Under the pieces are notes generated by a model. The model did no database searches and was not told the DNA's origin. It saw nothing but the letters and a program-made list of their open reading frames with translations. A program made the translations under genes and the position numbers. A stretch of 64,000 nucleotides of DNA from positions 1,488,001 through 1,552,000 of the forward strand of contig NZ_CP038241.1 of the NCBI RefSeq assembly GCF_012222965.1. The letters are read 5' to 3'. This stretch comes from Allofrancisella inopinata. GTDB taxonomy: Bacteria; Pseudomonadota; Gammaproteobacteria; Francisellales; Francisellaceae. Positions 1-10,315 of this stretch are shown one piece after another; the stretch's first letter is position 1; each line of letters begins with the position of its first letter.

Positions 1-11
1 CTGAGCAAATA

Positions 12-1283
12 CTAGATTTTATCTTTATCAAAGTTTACCTTATGATTTTCTTTCTTGTCAGGCTCCAAGATTTCTGGAGAACCTATCCTATTGAACAAAT
101 AGTAACTTAACCAGTTAAAGCTAACAACAAATTTATTTCTTATGCTAACCAAAAAAGTTATATGCACACCACCCCATATAAACCAACCTAATTTACCTGT
201 AAGATTTAAACCAAATATCCTAGCTATAGCAGAGTGTTTTTGTATTATAGCCATAGTACCTAGATCCCTATATTTAAAATTTTTATATTGCTTTGACTTG
301 TTCCTTTTAACAATATGATTAGCAATATATTTGCCTTGCTGCTTAGCTACAGAAGCTAATCCAGGTAAAGGGTTATCTGTACATCTAGAAATATCACCCC
401 CCAAATAAATATTGCTGTACTCACTATGAGTCAAATCTGGTAAGACATTTACTTTACTTTTTGACATTTGTTTCTCCATCCATGACCCTAAGGGTTTTCC
501 TTTTAAAACAGTACTCCATATAATAGTAGCACCCTGATAGATAGATTTATCTGTTTGCACACAGTGTTCAGAAATATCAATAACTGTTTCATTCAAATGG
601 ATTTTTACACCACGTTTTACCAATGAATAATAAGCATAATCAGATAATTTCTTAGGAAAAGCTGATAGGATTTTATCCCCACAATCAACCAAATGGATAT
701 TTACATCTTTTACAGTAAAACTAGTGTAAGTTTCAAAAACATCAGTTAAAAGCATGTCCAACAAAGCACCTGTAATCTCAACGCCTGTTGCTCCTGCGCC
801 AATTATAATAAAAGTTAGATGCTTAAGTGTTTCAGTTTTGGAGCTAGCACTTTCTGCTAACTCAAATTGCTTTATAATATGGGATTTAATCTTTTGAGCA
901 TCATATGCTGTTTTTAAAGATAGTGTATAATTTTTCCATTCATCATTACCTAGATAGTCATACTCAACCCCTGGAGCTACTACTAGATAGTCATATTTAT
1001 AAACATTTTCTGAGGTTTTTACTACTTGTTTACTGGGACAGATATCTATTACTTCACCCATCTTAAATTTAACGTTAGGTTTATTATGCAGTACTTTTCT
1101 AATAGGAGCTACGACGGAATTCAAAGGTATAAAAGCAGTAGCTGCCTGATATAACATAGGTTGAAACACATGATGGTTACTTTTATCTAATAAAGTAATT
1201 TCAAATTGGTCACTATATTTAGATAGTTTTTGTATACAATTTATACCAACAAAACCAGCGCCTATTATAACTATTTTTTTCAT
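12..1283 (-). CDS. ndh: Type II NADH dehydrogenase (NDH-2)
   Basis: Single-subunit, non-proton-pumping NADH:quinone oxidoreductase of the inner membrane face, feeding electrons into the quinone pool. The N-terminus has the FAD-binding dinucleotide fold (IIGAGFVG, residues 6-13), and a second Rossmann motif (IIGAGATGVEITG, around residue 160) binds NADH. The conserved late motif YLGGDISR occurs near residue 295, where the family has its GD flavin-contact motif. Total length of about 424 residues is normal. A GTG nine bases further upstream is possible, but the ATG at 1283 has an AGGTG Shine-Dalgarno six bases before it and puts the FAD motif at the usual place. It is a single gene with no obvious operon partner. 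Other FAD/NAD pyridine disulfide oxidoreductases are less likely because no redox CxxxxC motif is present. Confidence 0.88.
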   Translation of the reverse strand: MKKIVIIGAGFVGINCIQKLSKYSDQFEITLLDKSNHHVFQPMLYQAATAFIPLNSVVAPIRKVLHNKPNVKFKMGEVIDICPSKQVVKTSENVYKYDYLVVAPGVEYDYLGNDEWKNYTLSLKTAYDAQKIKSHIIKQFELAESASSKTETLKHLTFIIIGAGATGVEITGALLDMLLTDVFETYTSFTVKDVNIHLVDCGDKILSAFPKKLSDYAYYSLVKRGVKIHLNETVIDISEHCVQTDKSIYQGATIIWSTVLKGKPLGSWMEKQMSKSKVNVLPDLTHSEYSNIYLGGDISRCTDNPLPGLASVAKQQGKYIANHIVKRNKSKQYKNFKYRDLGTMAIIQKHSAIARIFGLNLTGKLGWFIWGGVHITFLVSIRNKFVVSFNWLSYYLFNRIGSPEILEPDKKENHKVNFDKDKI

Positions 1284-1377
1284 CTTTAGCACCTATAACA
1301 GTCCAGAGATTTCCATTTGCATGGAGATGACGACCGATTTTTTCACAGTTTCCAGTTTAACCATACAAATATATACA

Positions 1378-1518
1378 GGGACTGTTGCAAGCTGGAATTA
1401 GATGGGTCGTAACAAGGCAAAAATATTCGAAAAAGCGCAGTTTACATGTAGTAAATGAGCATTTTAAGAATATTTTTAACACAGTTAGAAACATATAATT
1501 TTGGTTTGCAACAGTCCC
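1378..1518. mobile_element. 141-bp MITE-like element (family 1)
   Basis: Perfect 13-bp terminal inverted repeats, GGGACTGTTGCAA at 1378-1390 and its complement at 1506-1518, enclose 115 bp with no open reading frame. Both ends are flanked by the same 5 bp, ATACA (1373-1377 and 1519-1523), which reads as a target-site duplication. It is therefore a complete non-autonomous insertion in the gap between the NADH dehydrogenase and the APC permease. No matching transposase lies in this window. Confidence 0.75.
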
Positions 1519-1573
1519 ATACAATGAATTATATGCAAACTTATGCTAGAGTTTAAGGATTAACTTATAAAAA

Positions 1574-2926
1574 TTACTTTCTAAACTTGTATAATCCCCA
1601 CCCTATTAATATAAATATAGCTGGACCAATGATAAGCTCTGATTCATATATAAGCATTTCACTTAATGTCTGAATATCACTTGGTGGTTGAAAGCTAAAT
1701 AAAATACCTAGTGTTGTTGAAACAAATACTAAAAAACCTAATAAATACCTAAACTTATTACTCATAAGCTTTATATAAGCAATTACCAAATACAAATAAG
1801 GTATAAAGTAAAGTATTGTTGCCATCAATATTAGTGCTTGATACATAACATTTACTGATGGTAAAAAGCTAGTCAACAATACTATAACTGTAACCAAAAC
1901 GCCCATAGCTACTAGAGCGTTTTTTGGAGAGTCATGTTTGTTTGTTTTATGTAACCACTCTGGCAAAATTCCTCTTGGTGTACACTTAAAAAACATAACC
2001 ACAGGTGCCAATAACCATATACTTACAGCTGCTAGTTCAGCAAATGTTAGTAAAAATGCCATTAGTTTTGGAAACCATGCCCAGTCAAATCTATGACCGA
2101 TTATTTCAAAAGCAGTCATTAATCCAGAGGTTCCATTAATACTCTCGGGAGAAGAAACTAAATTTAAGGCTACAGTTCCCAATATATATAAACCTAATAA
2201 TATAAAGGCAGATGCTAATAATCCATAATAAAGATTTCTTTTTACATTTCTAACTGAATTAGCAAATGTCGGAATAATTTCTATACCAGCCATAGCAAAC
2301 ATTATAATAGTAAGCGTAGATAGATTCCCCCACGTACTACCCTGTGGTATAAAATTAGAAGCTGAAAAATCAGTAGCACTTTTACCAGCTACAAAATAAG
2401 CAGCAAACCCTAAAACAATAATAGCTATAGCAGGTATAAATGAACCAAGTATCCCACCAACGTCAACAAGATATTTATTAACTTTTAGACCATAAAAACT
2501 AACAAATGTAACTAGCCAAAAAGCACTTAATACTACTATGACTATATAATAATTATTGTTAACTAACTCAGGGTGGCCTATAAAATAAGCAAAGTTAGTT
2601 GCTAAAAACATCAACACAGCTGGATAATAAAATATAGTGTTTACCCAATATAGCCAAGCGACCATAAAACCAGATTTTTCACCTAAGGCTCTGGTTGTCC
2701 AAGCATACATACCACCTTCATCAGGATACTTCCTGGACAGTTGAACAGCTATAACTACTAATGGTAGAAAGAAAATCAAAGCACCAAGTATCCAAAAGAA
2801 TACAGCTGAAGCCCCTAAACATGCTGCTACTGGTATCCATCTAATACCAAAGTTAGCTGTAACAGCCATAATAGTGACGTCTTTAAAACCAAGAACTTTA
2901 TTATTATCTGAAGAAGATAAACCCAT
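1574..2926 (-). CDS. APC-superfamily amino-acid permease
   Basis: Integral inner-membrane amino-acid transporter of the APC superfamily. About twelve hydrophobic segments run through its 450 residues, with a hydrophilic N-terminus leading into the first, broken helix (DVTIMAVTANFGIRW). The segment PDEGGMYAWTTRALG near residue 70 resembles the conserved region after helix 2 in glutamate/GABA antiporter-like and related permeases. AMAGIEIIPTFANSVRN near residue 212 matches the helix 6 region where APC proteins usually have E(x)2P. The substrate cannot be told from sequence. The gene stands alone between a MITE and groEL, on the same strand as groEL and about 100 bases downstream of it, so some read-through is possible. 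Confidence 0.8.
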   Translation of the reverse strand: MGLSSSDNNKVLGFKDVTIMAVTANFGIRWIPVAACLGASAVFFWILGALIFFLPLVVIAVQLSRKYPDEGGMYAWTTRALGEKSGFMVAWLYWVNTIFYYPAVLMFLATNFAYFIGHPELVNNNYYIVIVVLSAFWLVTFVSFYGLKVNKYLVDVGGILGSFIPAIAIIVLGFAAYFVAGKSATDFSASNFIPQGSTWGNLSTLTIIMFAMAGIEIIPTFANSVRNVKRNLYYGLLASAFILLGLYILGTVALNLVSSPESINGTSGLMTAFEIIGHRFDWAWFPKLMAFLLTFAELAAVSIWLLAPVVMFFKCTPRGILPEWLHKTNKHDSPKNALVAMGVLVTVIVLLTSFLPSVNVMYQALILMATILYFIPYLYLVIAYIKLMSNKFRYLLGFLVFVSTTLGILFSFQPPSDIQTLSEMLIYESELIIGPAIFILIGWGLYKFRK

Positions 2927-3025
2927 AAGAACACCTATTTTGTAATTAATATATATTATTATAGGTCAAATTAAGTTTAATAATAAGAAAAAATTATATA
3001 AAAAGACAAATAAAATTAGAATAAA

Positions 3026-4672
<1,647 letters not shown>

Positions 4673-4695
4673 TTAAAATTTGTAAGACTTTTAAG

Positions 4696-4983
4696 TTACC
4701 CAATAATACCCATAATGTCATCTTCTGACATCATCAGAAGAGTTTCATCACCTACCTTTACTTCACTACCTGAATATTTACCAAATAGCACCTTATCGCC
4801 AACTTTTACATCCATAGGCTGGGTAGCACCACTTTCTAGCTTTTTACCGTTACCAACAGCTACTACCTCACCTTGACTTGGCTTTTCTTGAGCACTACCA
4901 GTTAAGATAATTCCACCTGCAGATTTTGTTTCTTCTTCTGCACGACGAACTAACACTCTATCTTGTAATGGTCTAATATTCAT
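4696..4983 (-). CDS. groES: Co-chaperonin GroES (Hsp10)
   Basis: Heptameric lid of the GroEL chamber. The 95 residues begin [14 protein letters not shown] and include the mobile loop ([17 protein letters not shown]) and the conserved [13 protein letters not shown] region. It is first gene of the groES-groEL operon. The upstream gap of about 200 bases contains the heat-shock promoter described separately. Confidence 0.99.
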   Translation of the reverse strand: MNIRPLQDRVLVRRAEEETKSAGGIILTGSAQEKPSQGEVVAVGNGKKLESGATQPMDVKVGDKVLFGKYSGSEVKVGDETLLMMSEDDIMGIIG

Positions 4984-5071
4984 AACGATCTTACTCCTTT
5001 GTTATTTATAGAAAATCTCAAATCTTATGCAACTATAGACTCACCTAAATTCTATAGACTTGCAAAGCTAG

Positions 5072-5099
5072 ATATTGTGACTAAAAATTTCTTTTCAAG
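5072..5099 (-). promoter_or_regulatory. Sigma-32 type promoter of groES-groEL
   Basis: Reading the minus strand, CTTGAAA (5099-5093) is followed after 13 bases by CACAATAT (5079-5072). The consensus for RpoH promoters is CTTGAAA, 13-17 bases, CCCCATnT; the -35 box is perfect and the -10 box agrees at six of eight positions. It lies about 90 bases upstream of the groES start. No CIRCE inverted repeat for HrcA was seen. Confidence 0.65.
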
Positions 5100-5179
5100 G
5101 TAATTTTTTGTTTTTTTATACGTCCTAATACAGTTTACGCAACTCTTAGTCTACATAAGTTTTAAAACCACATTAGAAA

Positions 5180-6019
5180 TTAATTCATTTCGATCTCATG
5201 AAAGAAAAAGACATTCTCATCTGTATTAACAAGATCATAATATGCATATAAGTATGAGAAAAAAGATTCTATATTTCTTATATCTTGATTTACAATTCCT
5301 ATATTAGGGTCAAAAAAAAGAAAAGAATCACCAGAAATATATAGTAAACAAGAATGGTTCTTACTAGATGCCACTTCTATATCTTTATGAAAATTTCTAC
5401 CAGCATAAGAAACTATTGCTGGCTTAGAATCCTTCTTAATAAATAAACCAAATGAAAATGATACTATAAACAAACCTTTTCTACCTCTATAATCATTTAA
5501 GCTTTCAGCCATACGACTAAGCTGGTTATTGATTTGGTTATAAATAGTATTCTGTCGAGATATCTCATTTAAAATATACCAATTTTTAACAATCTTAAAA
5601 TTATCGTTTGCAAATAACTGTTTTGATATAGTATCTATACTGTCCGTTAACTGTTGTCGTGTAAAATCACCCCATAAATCGAACACGTTAAAATTTTTGT
5701 CTAGATTATGACTAAAGAAGTTAATATTAATCTTTTTATTATAAGAATTTTGCTTTTTATGTACAGAACTCAATAATTTATCTGTTTTAGTCAAATTACC
5801 TTTTATTTCTGATGCGTTTTGAGAAATATAATTAAATAATAAATGTGTAGGTTTCTTTTGACCTTTTATTAACTCTCCAAGTAAAATACTCAAAGTTAAA
5901 CATAGTCCTTGAGAAAACATTTCTCCTTGGCTAAATTCTGTAAAAAATTTAGAAGTATCTAAAAATTGTCCCTTATAACCGATGTTTCTTACTTCATTTT
6001 GATAAAAAAATCTAGGCAT
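5180..6019 (-). CDS. Putative YopT/C58-like cysteine protease
   Basis: A 279-residue protein without signal peptide or membrane segments. Its layout fits clan CA papain-fold effectors of the YopT/AvrPphB family (C58). A candidate nucleophile lies in SQGLCLTLSILLGELI (Cys40, at the start of a hydrophobic helix). A candidate histidine lies in KNHSCLLYISG (His222) and a candidate aspartate in FLFFDPNIGIV (Asp237). The Cys-helix, the His followed by a beta strand, and the FFDPNxG motif about 15 residues after the His are what the family shows. The C-terminal catalytic half is therefore visible, while residues 60-180 are unassigned. The start has a GGGAGC Shine-Dalgarno. The gene stands alone next to tRNA-Arg. 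The protease function is inferred from motif order only, and other papain-like folds are possible. Confidence 0.55.
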   Translation of the reverse strand: MPRFFYQNEVRNIGYKGQFLDTSKFFTEFSQGEMFSQGLCLTLSILLGELIKGQKKPTHLLFNYISQNASEIKGNLTKTDKLLSSVHKKQNSYNKKININFFSHNLDKNFNVFDLWGDFTRQQLTDSIDTISKQLFANDNFKIVKNWYILNEISRQNTIYNQINNQLSRMAESLNDYRGRKGLFIVSFSFGLFIKKDSKPAIVSYAGRNFHKDIEVASSKNHSCLLYISGDSFLFFDPNIGIVNQDIRNIESFFSYLYAYYDLVNTDENVFFFHEIEMN

Positions 6020-6319
6020 ATTAGCAGCTCCCTTGTTAACTTCGGTAAATATTAACCATCATATGTTTAAAGTTTTAACTGGTTAATTATATTCTAGTTA
6101 TATCAAATTAGTTAGTTAGTTATTTATCAACTTGTCTTTTTTTAATAAGCCCTAAGGATTTTTAATAAGCATAATAGCCAGAAATGGCACAGCCTAGAGT
6201 AATAAATCTACCAAAGACGGTTTTGCTTTAAGAAAGCAAACCTAATATTTGAGCTAATGTCATAATTAAATTGACCAAAAGCTGGCCAAAAGCACTTTTT
6301 GTTTATATCATATGCTTAT
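6020..6319. other. Intergenic region upstream of YopT-like gene and tRNA-Arg
   Basis: No gene is visible in these 300 AT-rich bases. They hold a run of four TTAG units (about 6108-6123). The 14-mer TATTTATCAACTTG (6121-6134) also occurs exactly once upstream of the gene at 10316-11770 in the same orientation. An imperfect hairpin GGTTTTGCTTT/AAAGCAAACC lies near 6220-6243. On the minus strand a good -10 box TATAAT (about 6088-6093) sits 70-odd bases before the YopT-like start, without a clear -35 box. Confidence 0.4.
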
Positions 6320-6395
6320 GCACCTATAGCTTAACTGGATAGAGCGTCGCCCTCCGGAGGCGGATGCGGGGGTTCGAGTCCCTCTGGGTGTGCCA
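6320..6395 (+). tRNA. tRNA-Arg (anticodon CCG)
   Basis: A 76-base cloverleaf with encoded CCA. The acceptor GCACCTA pairs with TGGGTGT, the D arm is AGCTTAACTGGATAGAGC, the anticodon stem TCGCC/GGCGG encloses the loop CTCCGGA (anticodon CCG, reading CGG), and the T arm contains GGTTCGAGTCC. CCA occupies the last three bases. Confidence 0.93.
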
Positions 6396-6498
6396 TACAG
6401 AAAGTAAAGGTAAATAAAATGTAAAACGCCATAAATTATTAGGGAATCTTTAGAACACAAATAAGGGCAAATTTTATAAAAGAGTATTTCTTCGAAGC

Positions 6499-6600
6499 GC
6501 TGACTTAGCCTTATCACGGCACATGAATCAACTGTTACCGTTGCTTCCTTCCGGACCTGGCGGGGTTCACAATCTATCATTGCGTGGAAACCAAGTCAGC
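6499..6600 (-). ncRNA. ffs: 4.5S RNA of the signal recognition particle
   Basis: On the minus strand the conserved SRP core CCAGGTCCGGAAGGAAGCA is present at the tip of a long hairpin. The terminal helix is closed by GCTGACTTGG at the 5' end (near 6600) and CTAAGTCAGC at the 3' end (near 6499). The RNA binds Ffh and targets nascent membrane proteins to SecYEG, which is encoded in part by secY in this window. The ends are set from the closing stem and may be off by a few bases. Confidence 0.92.
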
Positions 6601-6607
6601 AGGCTAC

Positions 6608-6636
6608 ATATTACTAGAGATAGATTTAAATTACAA
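6608..6636 (-). promoter_or_regulatory. Sigma-70 promoter of ffs
   Basis: On the minus strand, TTGTAA (6636-6631) and TAATAT (6613-6608) are separated by exactly 17 bases. The predicted start about seven bases further on coincides with the 5' end of the 4.5S RNA helix at 6600-6601, which supports both calls. Confidence 0.75.
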
Positions 6637-6714
6637 GTTCTCATTGCAAATTCCATTATTGCTCATAAATTGGTATTATTTAGCAAAGTGAATTTTTAAA
6701 TAAATGTTAAACAA

Positions 6715-7479
6715 ATGATCGTCGTAATTTCTCCTGCAAAGAGCCAAAACTTTGAGCCAATAAAAGCAAACTATAATTTTACACAGCCCAAATTTAAGCA
6801 AGAAATCAAAGAGTTGATAAATAAGCTCAAACACTATGAAATTGAAGAAATTGAAAAGTTAATGAAAATAAGCCCTAAGTTGGCACAAGAAGTTTTTGAC
6901 AAGCATAATAGTTTTGAACCAACTAACTTTGATAGCACAAACTCAAAAGCTGCAATATTTACTTTTAATGGTGATGTTTATAAAGGTTTAAATGCTGAAA
7001 CTTTAGATGAAAAAACTATCAACTACGCCCAAGAACATTTGTTAATATTATCTGGATTATATGGACTCTTACGTCCTCTTGATCTAATGCAAGCATATAG
7101 ATTAGAAATGGGTACAAAAATCAAAATAGATAACAAAATACTATACAAATACTGGCAAAATAAAATAACTACTCAGTTAAACATTTTTTTTGAAAAGCAA
7201 AATGATAAAACCCTTATAAACCTAGCTTCCAATGAGTATTCTCAAGCTATTGATAAAAAGCTTTTAGAGGCTAACTGGCTAGACATAGACTTTAAGGAAA
7301 ATAAAAATGGCTCTTACAAAACCATAGGCATATACGCAAAAAAAGCTCGTGGATTGATGACTAGATTTATCCTTGAAAATAGAGTCGAGAATATCCAAGA
7401 TATTAAAAATTTTAAAGTTGAGGGCTACCAATATAATCCTGAATTTTCCCAAGGTAACCTTTTCTGTTTTACTAGATAA
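6715..7479 (+). CDS. yaaA: Peroxide stress protein YaaA (DUF328/UPF0246)
   Basis: Cytosolic 254-residue member of the YaaA family, which in E. coli lowers free iron and limits oxidative DNA damage during hydrogen peroxide stress. The start MIVVISPAKSQNF matches the family's ISPAK signature. Other conserved stretches are FNGDVYKGL (near residue 82), ILSGLYGLLRPLDLMQAYRLEMG (near 108) and LASNEYSQAI. It ends three bases before rlmH, so the two are probably co-transcribed. Confidence 0.93.
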   Translation: MIVVISPAKSQNFEPIKANYNFTQPKFKQEIKELINKLKHYEIEEIEKLMKISPKLAQEVFDKHNSFEPTNFDSTNSKAAIFTFNGDVYKGLNAETLDEKTINYAQEHLLILSGLYGLLRPLDLMQAYRLEMGTKIKIDNKILYKYWQNKITTQLNIFFEKQNDKTLINLASNEYSQAIDKKLLEANWLDIDFKENKNGSYKTIGIYAKKARGLMTRFILENRVENIQDIKNFKVEGYQYNPEFSQGNLFCFTR

Positions 7480-7481
7480 TT

Positions 7482-7949
7482 ATGAAAATCAAAATTTTAT
7501 CACTCGGTGAAAAACCTTCTAAGTGGGTAACAGATGGTTTTGAAGAGTACAAAAAGCGCCTCAGTAAAGCTATTCCTCTTGAACTTATAGAGTTACCAAT
7601 AGCAAAGCGTACTAAAACTGGTAACCCTACTCTGTGGTTAGAACAGGAGGCAAAAACTATACTAAACCGGCTTAATGAAAATGATTATCTAGTCATATTA
7701 GATGTTCAATCTAAGATAATATCTACTGAGGAATTAGCTAACAAAATGCAAATTTGGAAACTTAACAATCCAAATATTGTAATCTTAATTGGTGGTCCAG
7801 ATGGTATTGATCAAAGCATTAAAAATTTAGCTAAAGATAAAATTTCTATTTCAAAAATGACTTTCCCCCATCCTATAGTTAGGATAATAATAGCAGAGCA
7901 AATATATAGAGCACACACTATTTTAGAAGGGCATCCATATCATAAATAA
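7482..7949 (+). CDS. rlmH: 23S rRNA pseudouridine-1915 N3-methyltransferase RlmH
   Basis: SPOUT-class SAM-dependent methyltransferase that modifies helix 69 of 23S rRNA in assembled 70S ribosomes. The 155-residue length and the knot region LIGGPDGID (near residue 104) with the C-terminal HPIVRIIIAEQIYRAHTI are standard for RlmH. It follows yaaA by two bases. Confidence 0.96.
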   Translation: MKIKILSLGEKPSKWVTDGFEEYKKRLSKAIPLELIELPIAKRTKTGNPTLWLEQEAKTILNRLNENDYLVILDVQSKIISTEELANKMQIWKLNNPNIVILIGGPDGIDQSIKNLAKDKISISKMTFPHPIVRIIIAEQIYRAHTILEGHPYHK

Positions 7950-8071
7950 CAAGTATGCTATTAAAATCTAACAAGTTGAAAACCATTTATTCTCTAGCTT
8001 TTCTAAAGCTCATATTATAAAATATTTCCGCTCTTAAGAGGAGATATAACAATAAATCAAAGGAATAAAAT

Positions 8072-9961
8072 ATGCGCTTAAAAATGAAAGTAATTTCTAC
8101 TATAACTTTAGCTTTAATAAGTACAGCAGCGTTTGCTAACTGTAGTACTGAAGAAGTTAACACAGGTTGGACAGCTAGTATCAAATTTAGTTGTGATAGA
8201 GATACTGACTTAGTTAAAAACCCTATTAGCTTTAAATTAACTAATGGAGTAAAAGTAAATAGCGTTTGGAACCTAGGTAATACTGACCTAGAGACTAATG
8301 GTAGTTCTGTATCTATAACTTCGAAGGATTGGGGTGGTAACCCAACGATTCTAAAAAAAGGAGAATCTGCTACTATACAATTTTCTCCTAGTGCTCCTGA
8401 TTTTAGTGTTCAAGATTTTAAAGCTGGTTCTGCAGATCCAGTTGATCCAGTTGATCCAGTTGATCCAGTTGATCCAGTTGATCCAGTTGATCCAGTTGAT
8501 CCAGTTGATCCAGTTGATCCAGTTGATCCAGTTGATCCAGTTGATCCAGTTGATCCAGTTGATCCAGTTGATCCAGTTGATCCAGTTGATCCAGTTGATC
8601 CAGGTTCAGAATACCCACAATATTCAGAAGCTACTACATACAAAAGTGGAGATATAGTCAAAAAAGATGGAAAACTTTATAGTTGTAAAGATGGAGTAGC
8701 AGCTTGGTGTTCAGGAGCAGCTTGGGCTTATGCTCCAGGTACAGGAAGTGCTTGGTATATGGCTTGGGAAAATTATGACCCTAGCAACCCTGATGATCCA
8801 GTTGATCCAGTTGATCCAGTTGATCCAAGTGATGAATATGTAACTACCCAAGCAGAACTAGATGCAAAAGAAGCTGAATTAACTAGTGATCCATTGATGA
8901 CTGAAATTAAAAACTCGATCCGAACTAGAGATAATAATATTGTCGAAGCAGTTAAAGCTAAAGATCCTAGCAACCCAGAAAACGTAAAAAGAGTTGAGAG
9001 TATAATTTCTGAAAAAGATTGGGAGTACATATTTCCTAAACGATCACCAGAATATACTTACGAAAACTTTTTAAAAGCTGTTGCTAAATTCCCAGCTTTC
9101 TGTGGAAATTATGATGATGGTAGGGATGCTGATGCTATCTGTCGTAAATCACTAGCTACTATGTTTGCACATTTTACTCAAGAAACTGGTGGACACACAA
9201 TACACTGGGAAGTTCCAGAATGGCGTCAAGGTCTAGTTCATGTCCGTGAAATGGGGTGGGATGAAAACATGCGTGGTGGCTACAATGGCGAATGTAACCC
9301 TGACACTTGGCAAGGGCAAACTTGGCCATGTGGAAAATTTGAAAATGGTGACTTTAAATCATATTTTGGTAGAGGCGCAAAACAGTTGAGCTACAACTAT
9401 AACTATGGTCCTTTCTCAGAAGCTATGTATGGTGACGTAAGAGTATTATTAGACAATCCAGAATTAGTTGCAGATACATGGTTAAACTTAGCTTCTGCTG
9501 TGTTTTTCTTTGTATACCCGCAACCTCCAAAACCTTCTATGCTACACGTAATTGATGGTACATGGAAACCAAACGCTGCTGATAAGACTAACGGATTAAC
9601 CCCAGGGTTTGGTGTTACAACCCAAATTATCAATGGTGGTGTAGAATGTGGTGGCAGCGTAGAGGTTGCTCAATCTATGAACCGTATCAACTACTATGAG
9701 AATTTTGCCAAATACCTGGGTGTAGAAATACCAGCAGATGAAGTATTAGGTTGTAAACTAATGAAACAATTTGATGCTGCAGGCGCTGGTGCTACTAACA
9801 TTTATTGGGAACAAGACTATAGTTGGGTAGCTAAAAACCCTGAAGGTAAATCTTACGCATGTAAACTAGTAGGTTACCAAACGCCATTCTCAGCTTTCAA
9901 AACAGGTGACTACACTAACTGTGTTAAGCATTTCTTTCCAGATATAATTATTAAAAAATAA
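8072..9961 (+). CDS. Secreted multi-domain chitinase, GH19
   Basis: Extracellular endochitinase of 629 residues. In order: a signal peptide (about 1-22, ending AAFA); a beta-rich N-terminal module of about 100 residues that resembles a carbohydrate-binding module; a long (Asp-Pro-Val)n linker; a chitin-binding CBM5/12 domain (about 183-235, with the aromatic Trp/Tyr pattern AWCSGAAW and YMAWENYD); a second short DPV linker; and a GH19 catalytic domain from about residue 290. The two GH19 catalytic glutamates are Glu371 in FTQETGG and Glu393 in VREMG, 22 residues apart as in plant family-19 enzymes. [19 protein letters not shown] and IINGGVEC are further family motifs. The start has an AAAGGAA ribosome-binding site. 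A paralogue lacking the binding domains lies at 12175-13482. Type II secretion or the pilus system encoded nearby could export it; this is not shown. Confidence 0.93.
   Translation: MRLKMKVISTITLALISTAAFANCSTEEVNTGWTASIKFSCDRDTDLVKNPISFKLTNGVKVNSVWNLGNTDLETNGSSVSITSKDWGGNPTILKKGESATIQFSPSAPDFSVQDFKAGSADPVDPVDPVDPVDPVDPVDPVDPVDPVDPVDPVDPVDPVDPVDPVDPVDPVDPVDPGSEYPQYSEATTYKSGDIVKKDGKLYSCKDGVAAWCSGAAWAYAPGTGSAWYMAWENYDPSNPDDPVDPVDPVDPSDEYVTTQAELDAKEAELTSDPLMTEIKNSIRTRDNNIVEAVKAKDPSNPENVKRVESIISEKDWEYIFPKRSPEYTYENFLKAVAKFPAFCGNYDDGRDADAICRKSLATMFAHFTQETGGHTIHWEVPEWRQGLVHVREMGWDENMRGGYNGECNPDTWQGQTWPCGKFENGDFKSYFGRGAKQLSYNYNYGPFSEAMYGDVRVLLDNPELVADTWLNLASAVFFFVYPQPPKPSMLHVIDGTWKPNAADKTNGLTPGFGVTTQIINGGVECGGSVEVAQSMNRINYYENFAKYLGVEIPADEVLGCKLMKQFDAAGAGATNIYWEQDYSWVAKNPEGKSYACKLVGYQTPFSAFKTGDYTNCVKHFFPDIIIKK
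8435..8602. repeat. 9-bp tandem repeat (GATCCAGTT), 18.7 copies
   Basis: Eighteen uninterrupted GATCCAGTT units plus a final GATCCA, coding Asp-Pro-Val repeats in the chitinase linker. All units are identical at the DNA level, which points to recent expansion by slippage. Loss or gain of a unit keeps the reading frame, so it changes linker length only. Confidence 0.98.
8795..8827. repeat. Second 9-bp tandem repeat block, 4 copies
   Basis: Four GATCCA units spaced nine bases apart with GTT between, the same unit as at 8435-8602, forming the linker between the chitin-binding domain and the GH19 domain of the same chitinase. Confidence 0.95.
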
Positions 9962-9967
9962 TCTTAT

Positions 9968-10127
9968 ACCAATTCCAACATAAATTGTTGCATTTATCAC
10001 AAAGGAGTTTATGACTAATTTAAGTTTTTGATGTGCAGGCAATAGCAGTAGCTATTGGCAAATATTAAAGGATTAAATTAGGTATGAAATACAAAGTTAG
10101 AAAGTAATAATATGTGTGGGAATTGGT
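9968..10127. mobile_element. 160-bp MITE-like element, family 2, copy A
   Basis: A 160-bp unit bounded by ACCAATTCCAACATA on the left and, on the complementary strand of the right end, ACCAATTCCCACACATA. It has no open reading frame and contains an internal 7-bp hairpin CAATAGC/GCTATTG with a four-base loop. Copy B at 44398-44557 has the same length and about seven differences; a deleted copy lies at 34570-34620. The rest of the 354-base gap after the chitinase (10128-10315) holds only a short hairpin, CTGCTTT/AAAGCAG (10160-10178), with no T-run. Confidence 0.75.
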
Positions 10128-10315
10128 ATTAAATAACTATTTCTCATTAAGATCAATTTCTGCTTTTGCTCAAAGCAGGGTCATATAAACATCTTTCTAA
10201 TGTTCTTTGAACTCCAATATTTCATAGCGACATACGCCTTATTTTACAGCGTTTTAAACCAAGAAATAACAAAAATTTGGTCTAAATCTAAATAACCAAA
10301 GTTTATATCTTTTAT

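Noticed and set aside
6308-6580. Open reading frame of 90 codons on the minus strand over tRNA-Arg and ffs
   Set aside because: It overlaps two clear RNA genes, and its peptide is a translation of the tRNA and SRP RNA sequences.
8435-8602. CRISPR array
   Set aside because: The repeat is a contiguous 9-bp coding repeat with no spacers; no other direct-repeat/spacer pattern or cas gene was seen in the window.
8391-8661. Three long frames made of IQL, STG or LDQ repeats
   Set aside because: They are alternative-frame translations of the 9-bp repeat inside the chitinase gene, whose own frame has a signal peptide and known domains.
10160-10178. CTGCTTT/AAAGCAG hairpin after MITE copy A
   Set aside because: Seven-pair stem without a T-run on either strand; too weak to call a terminator.
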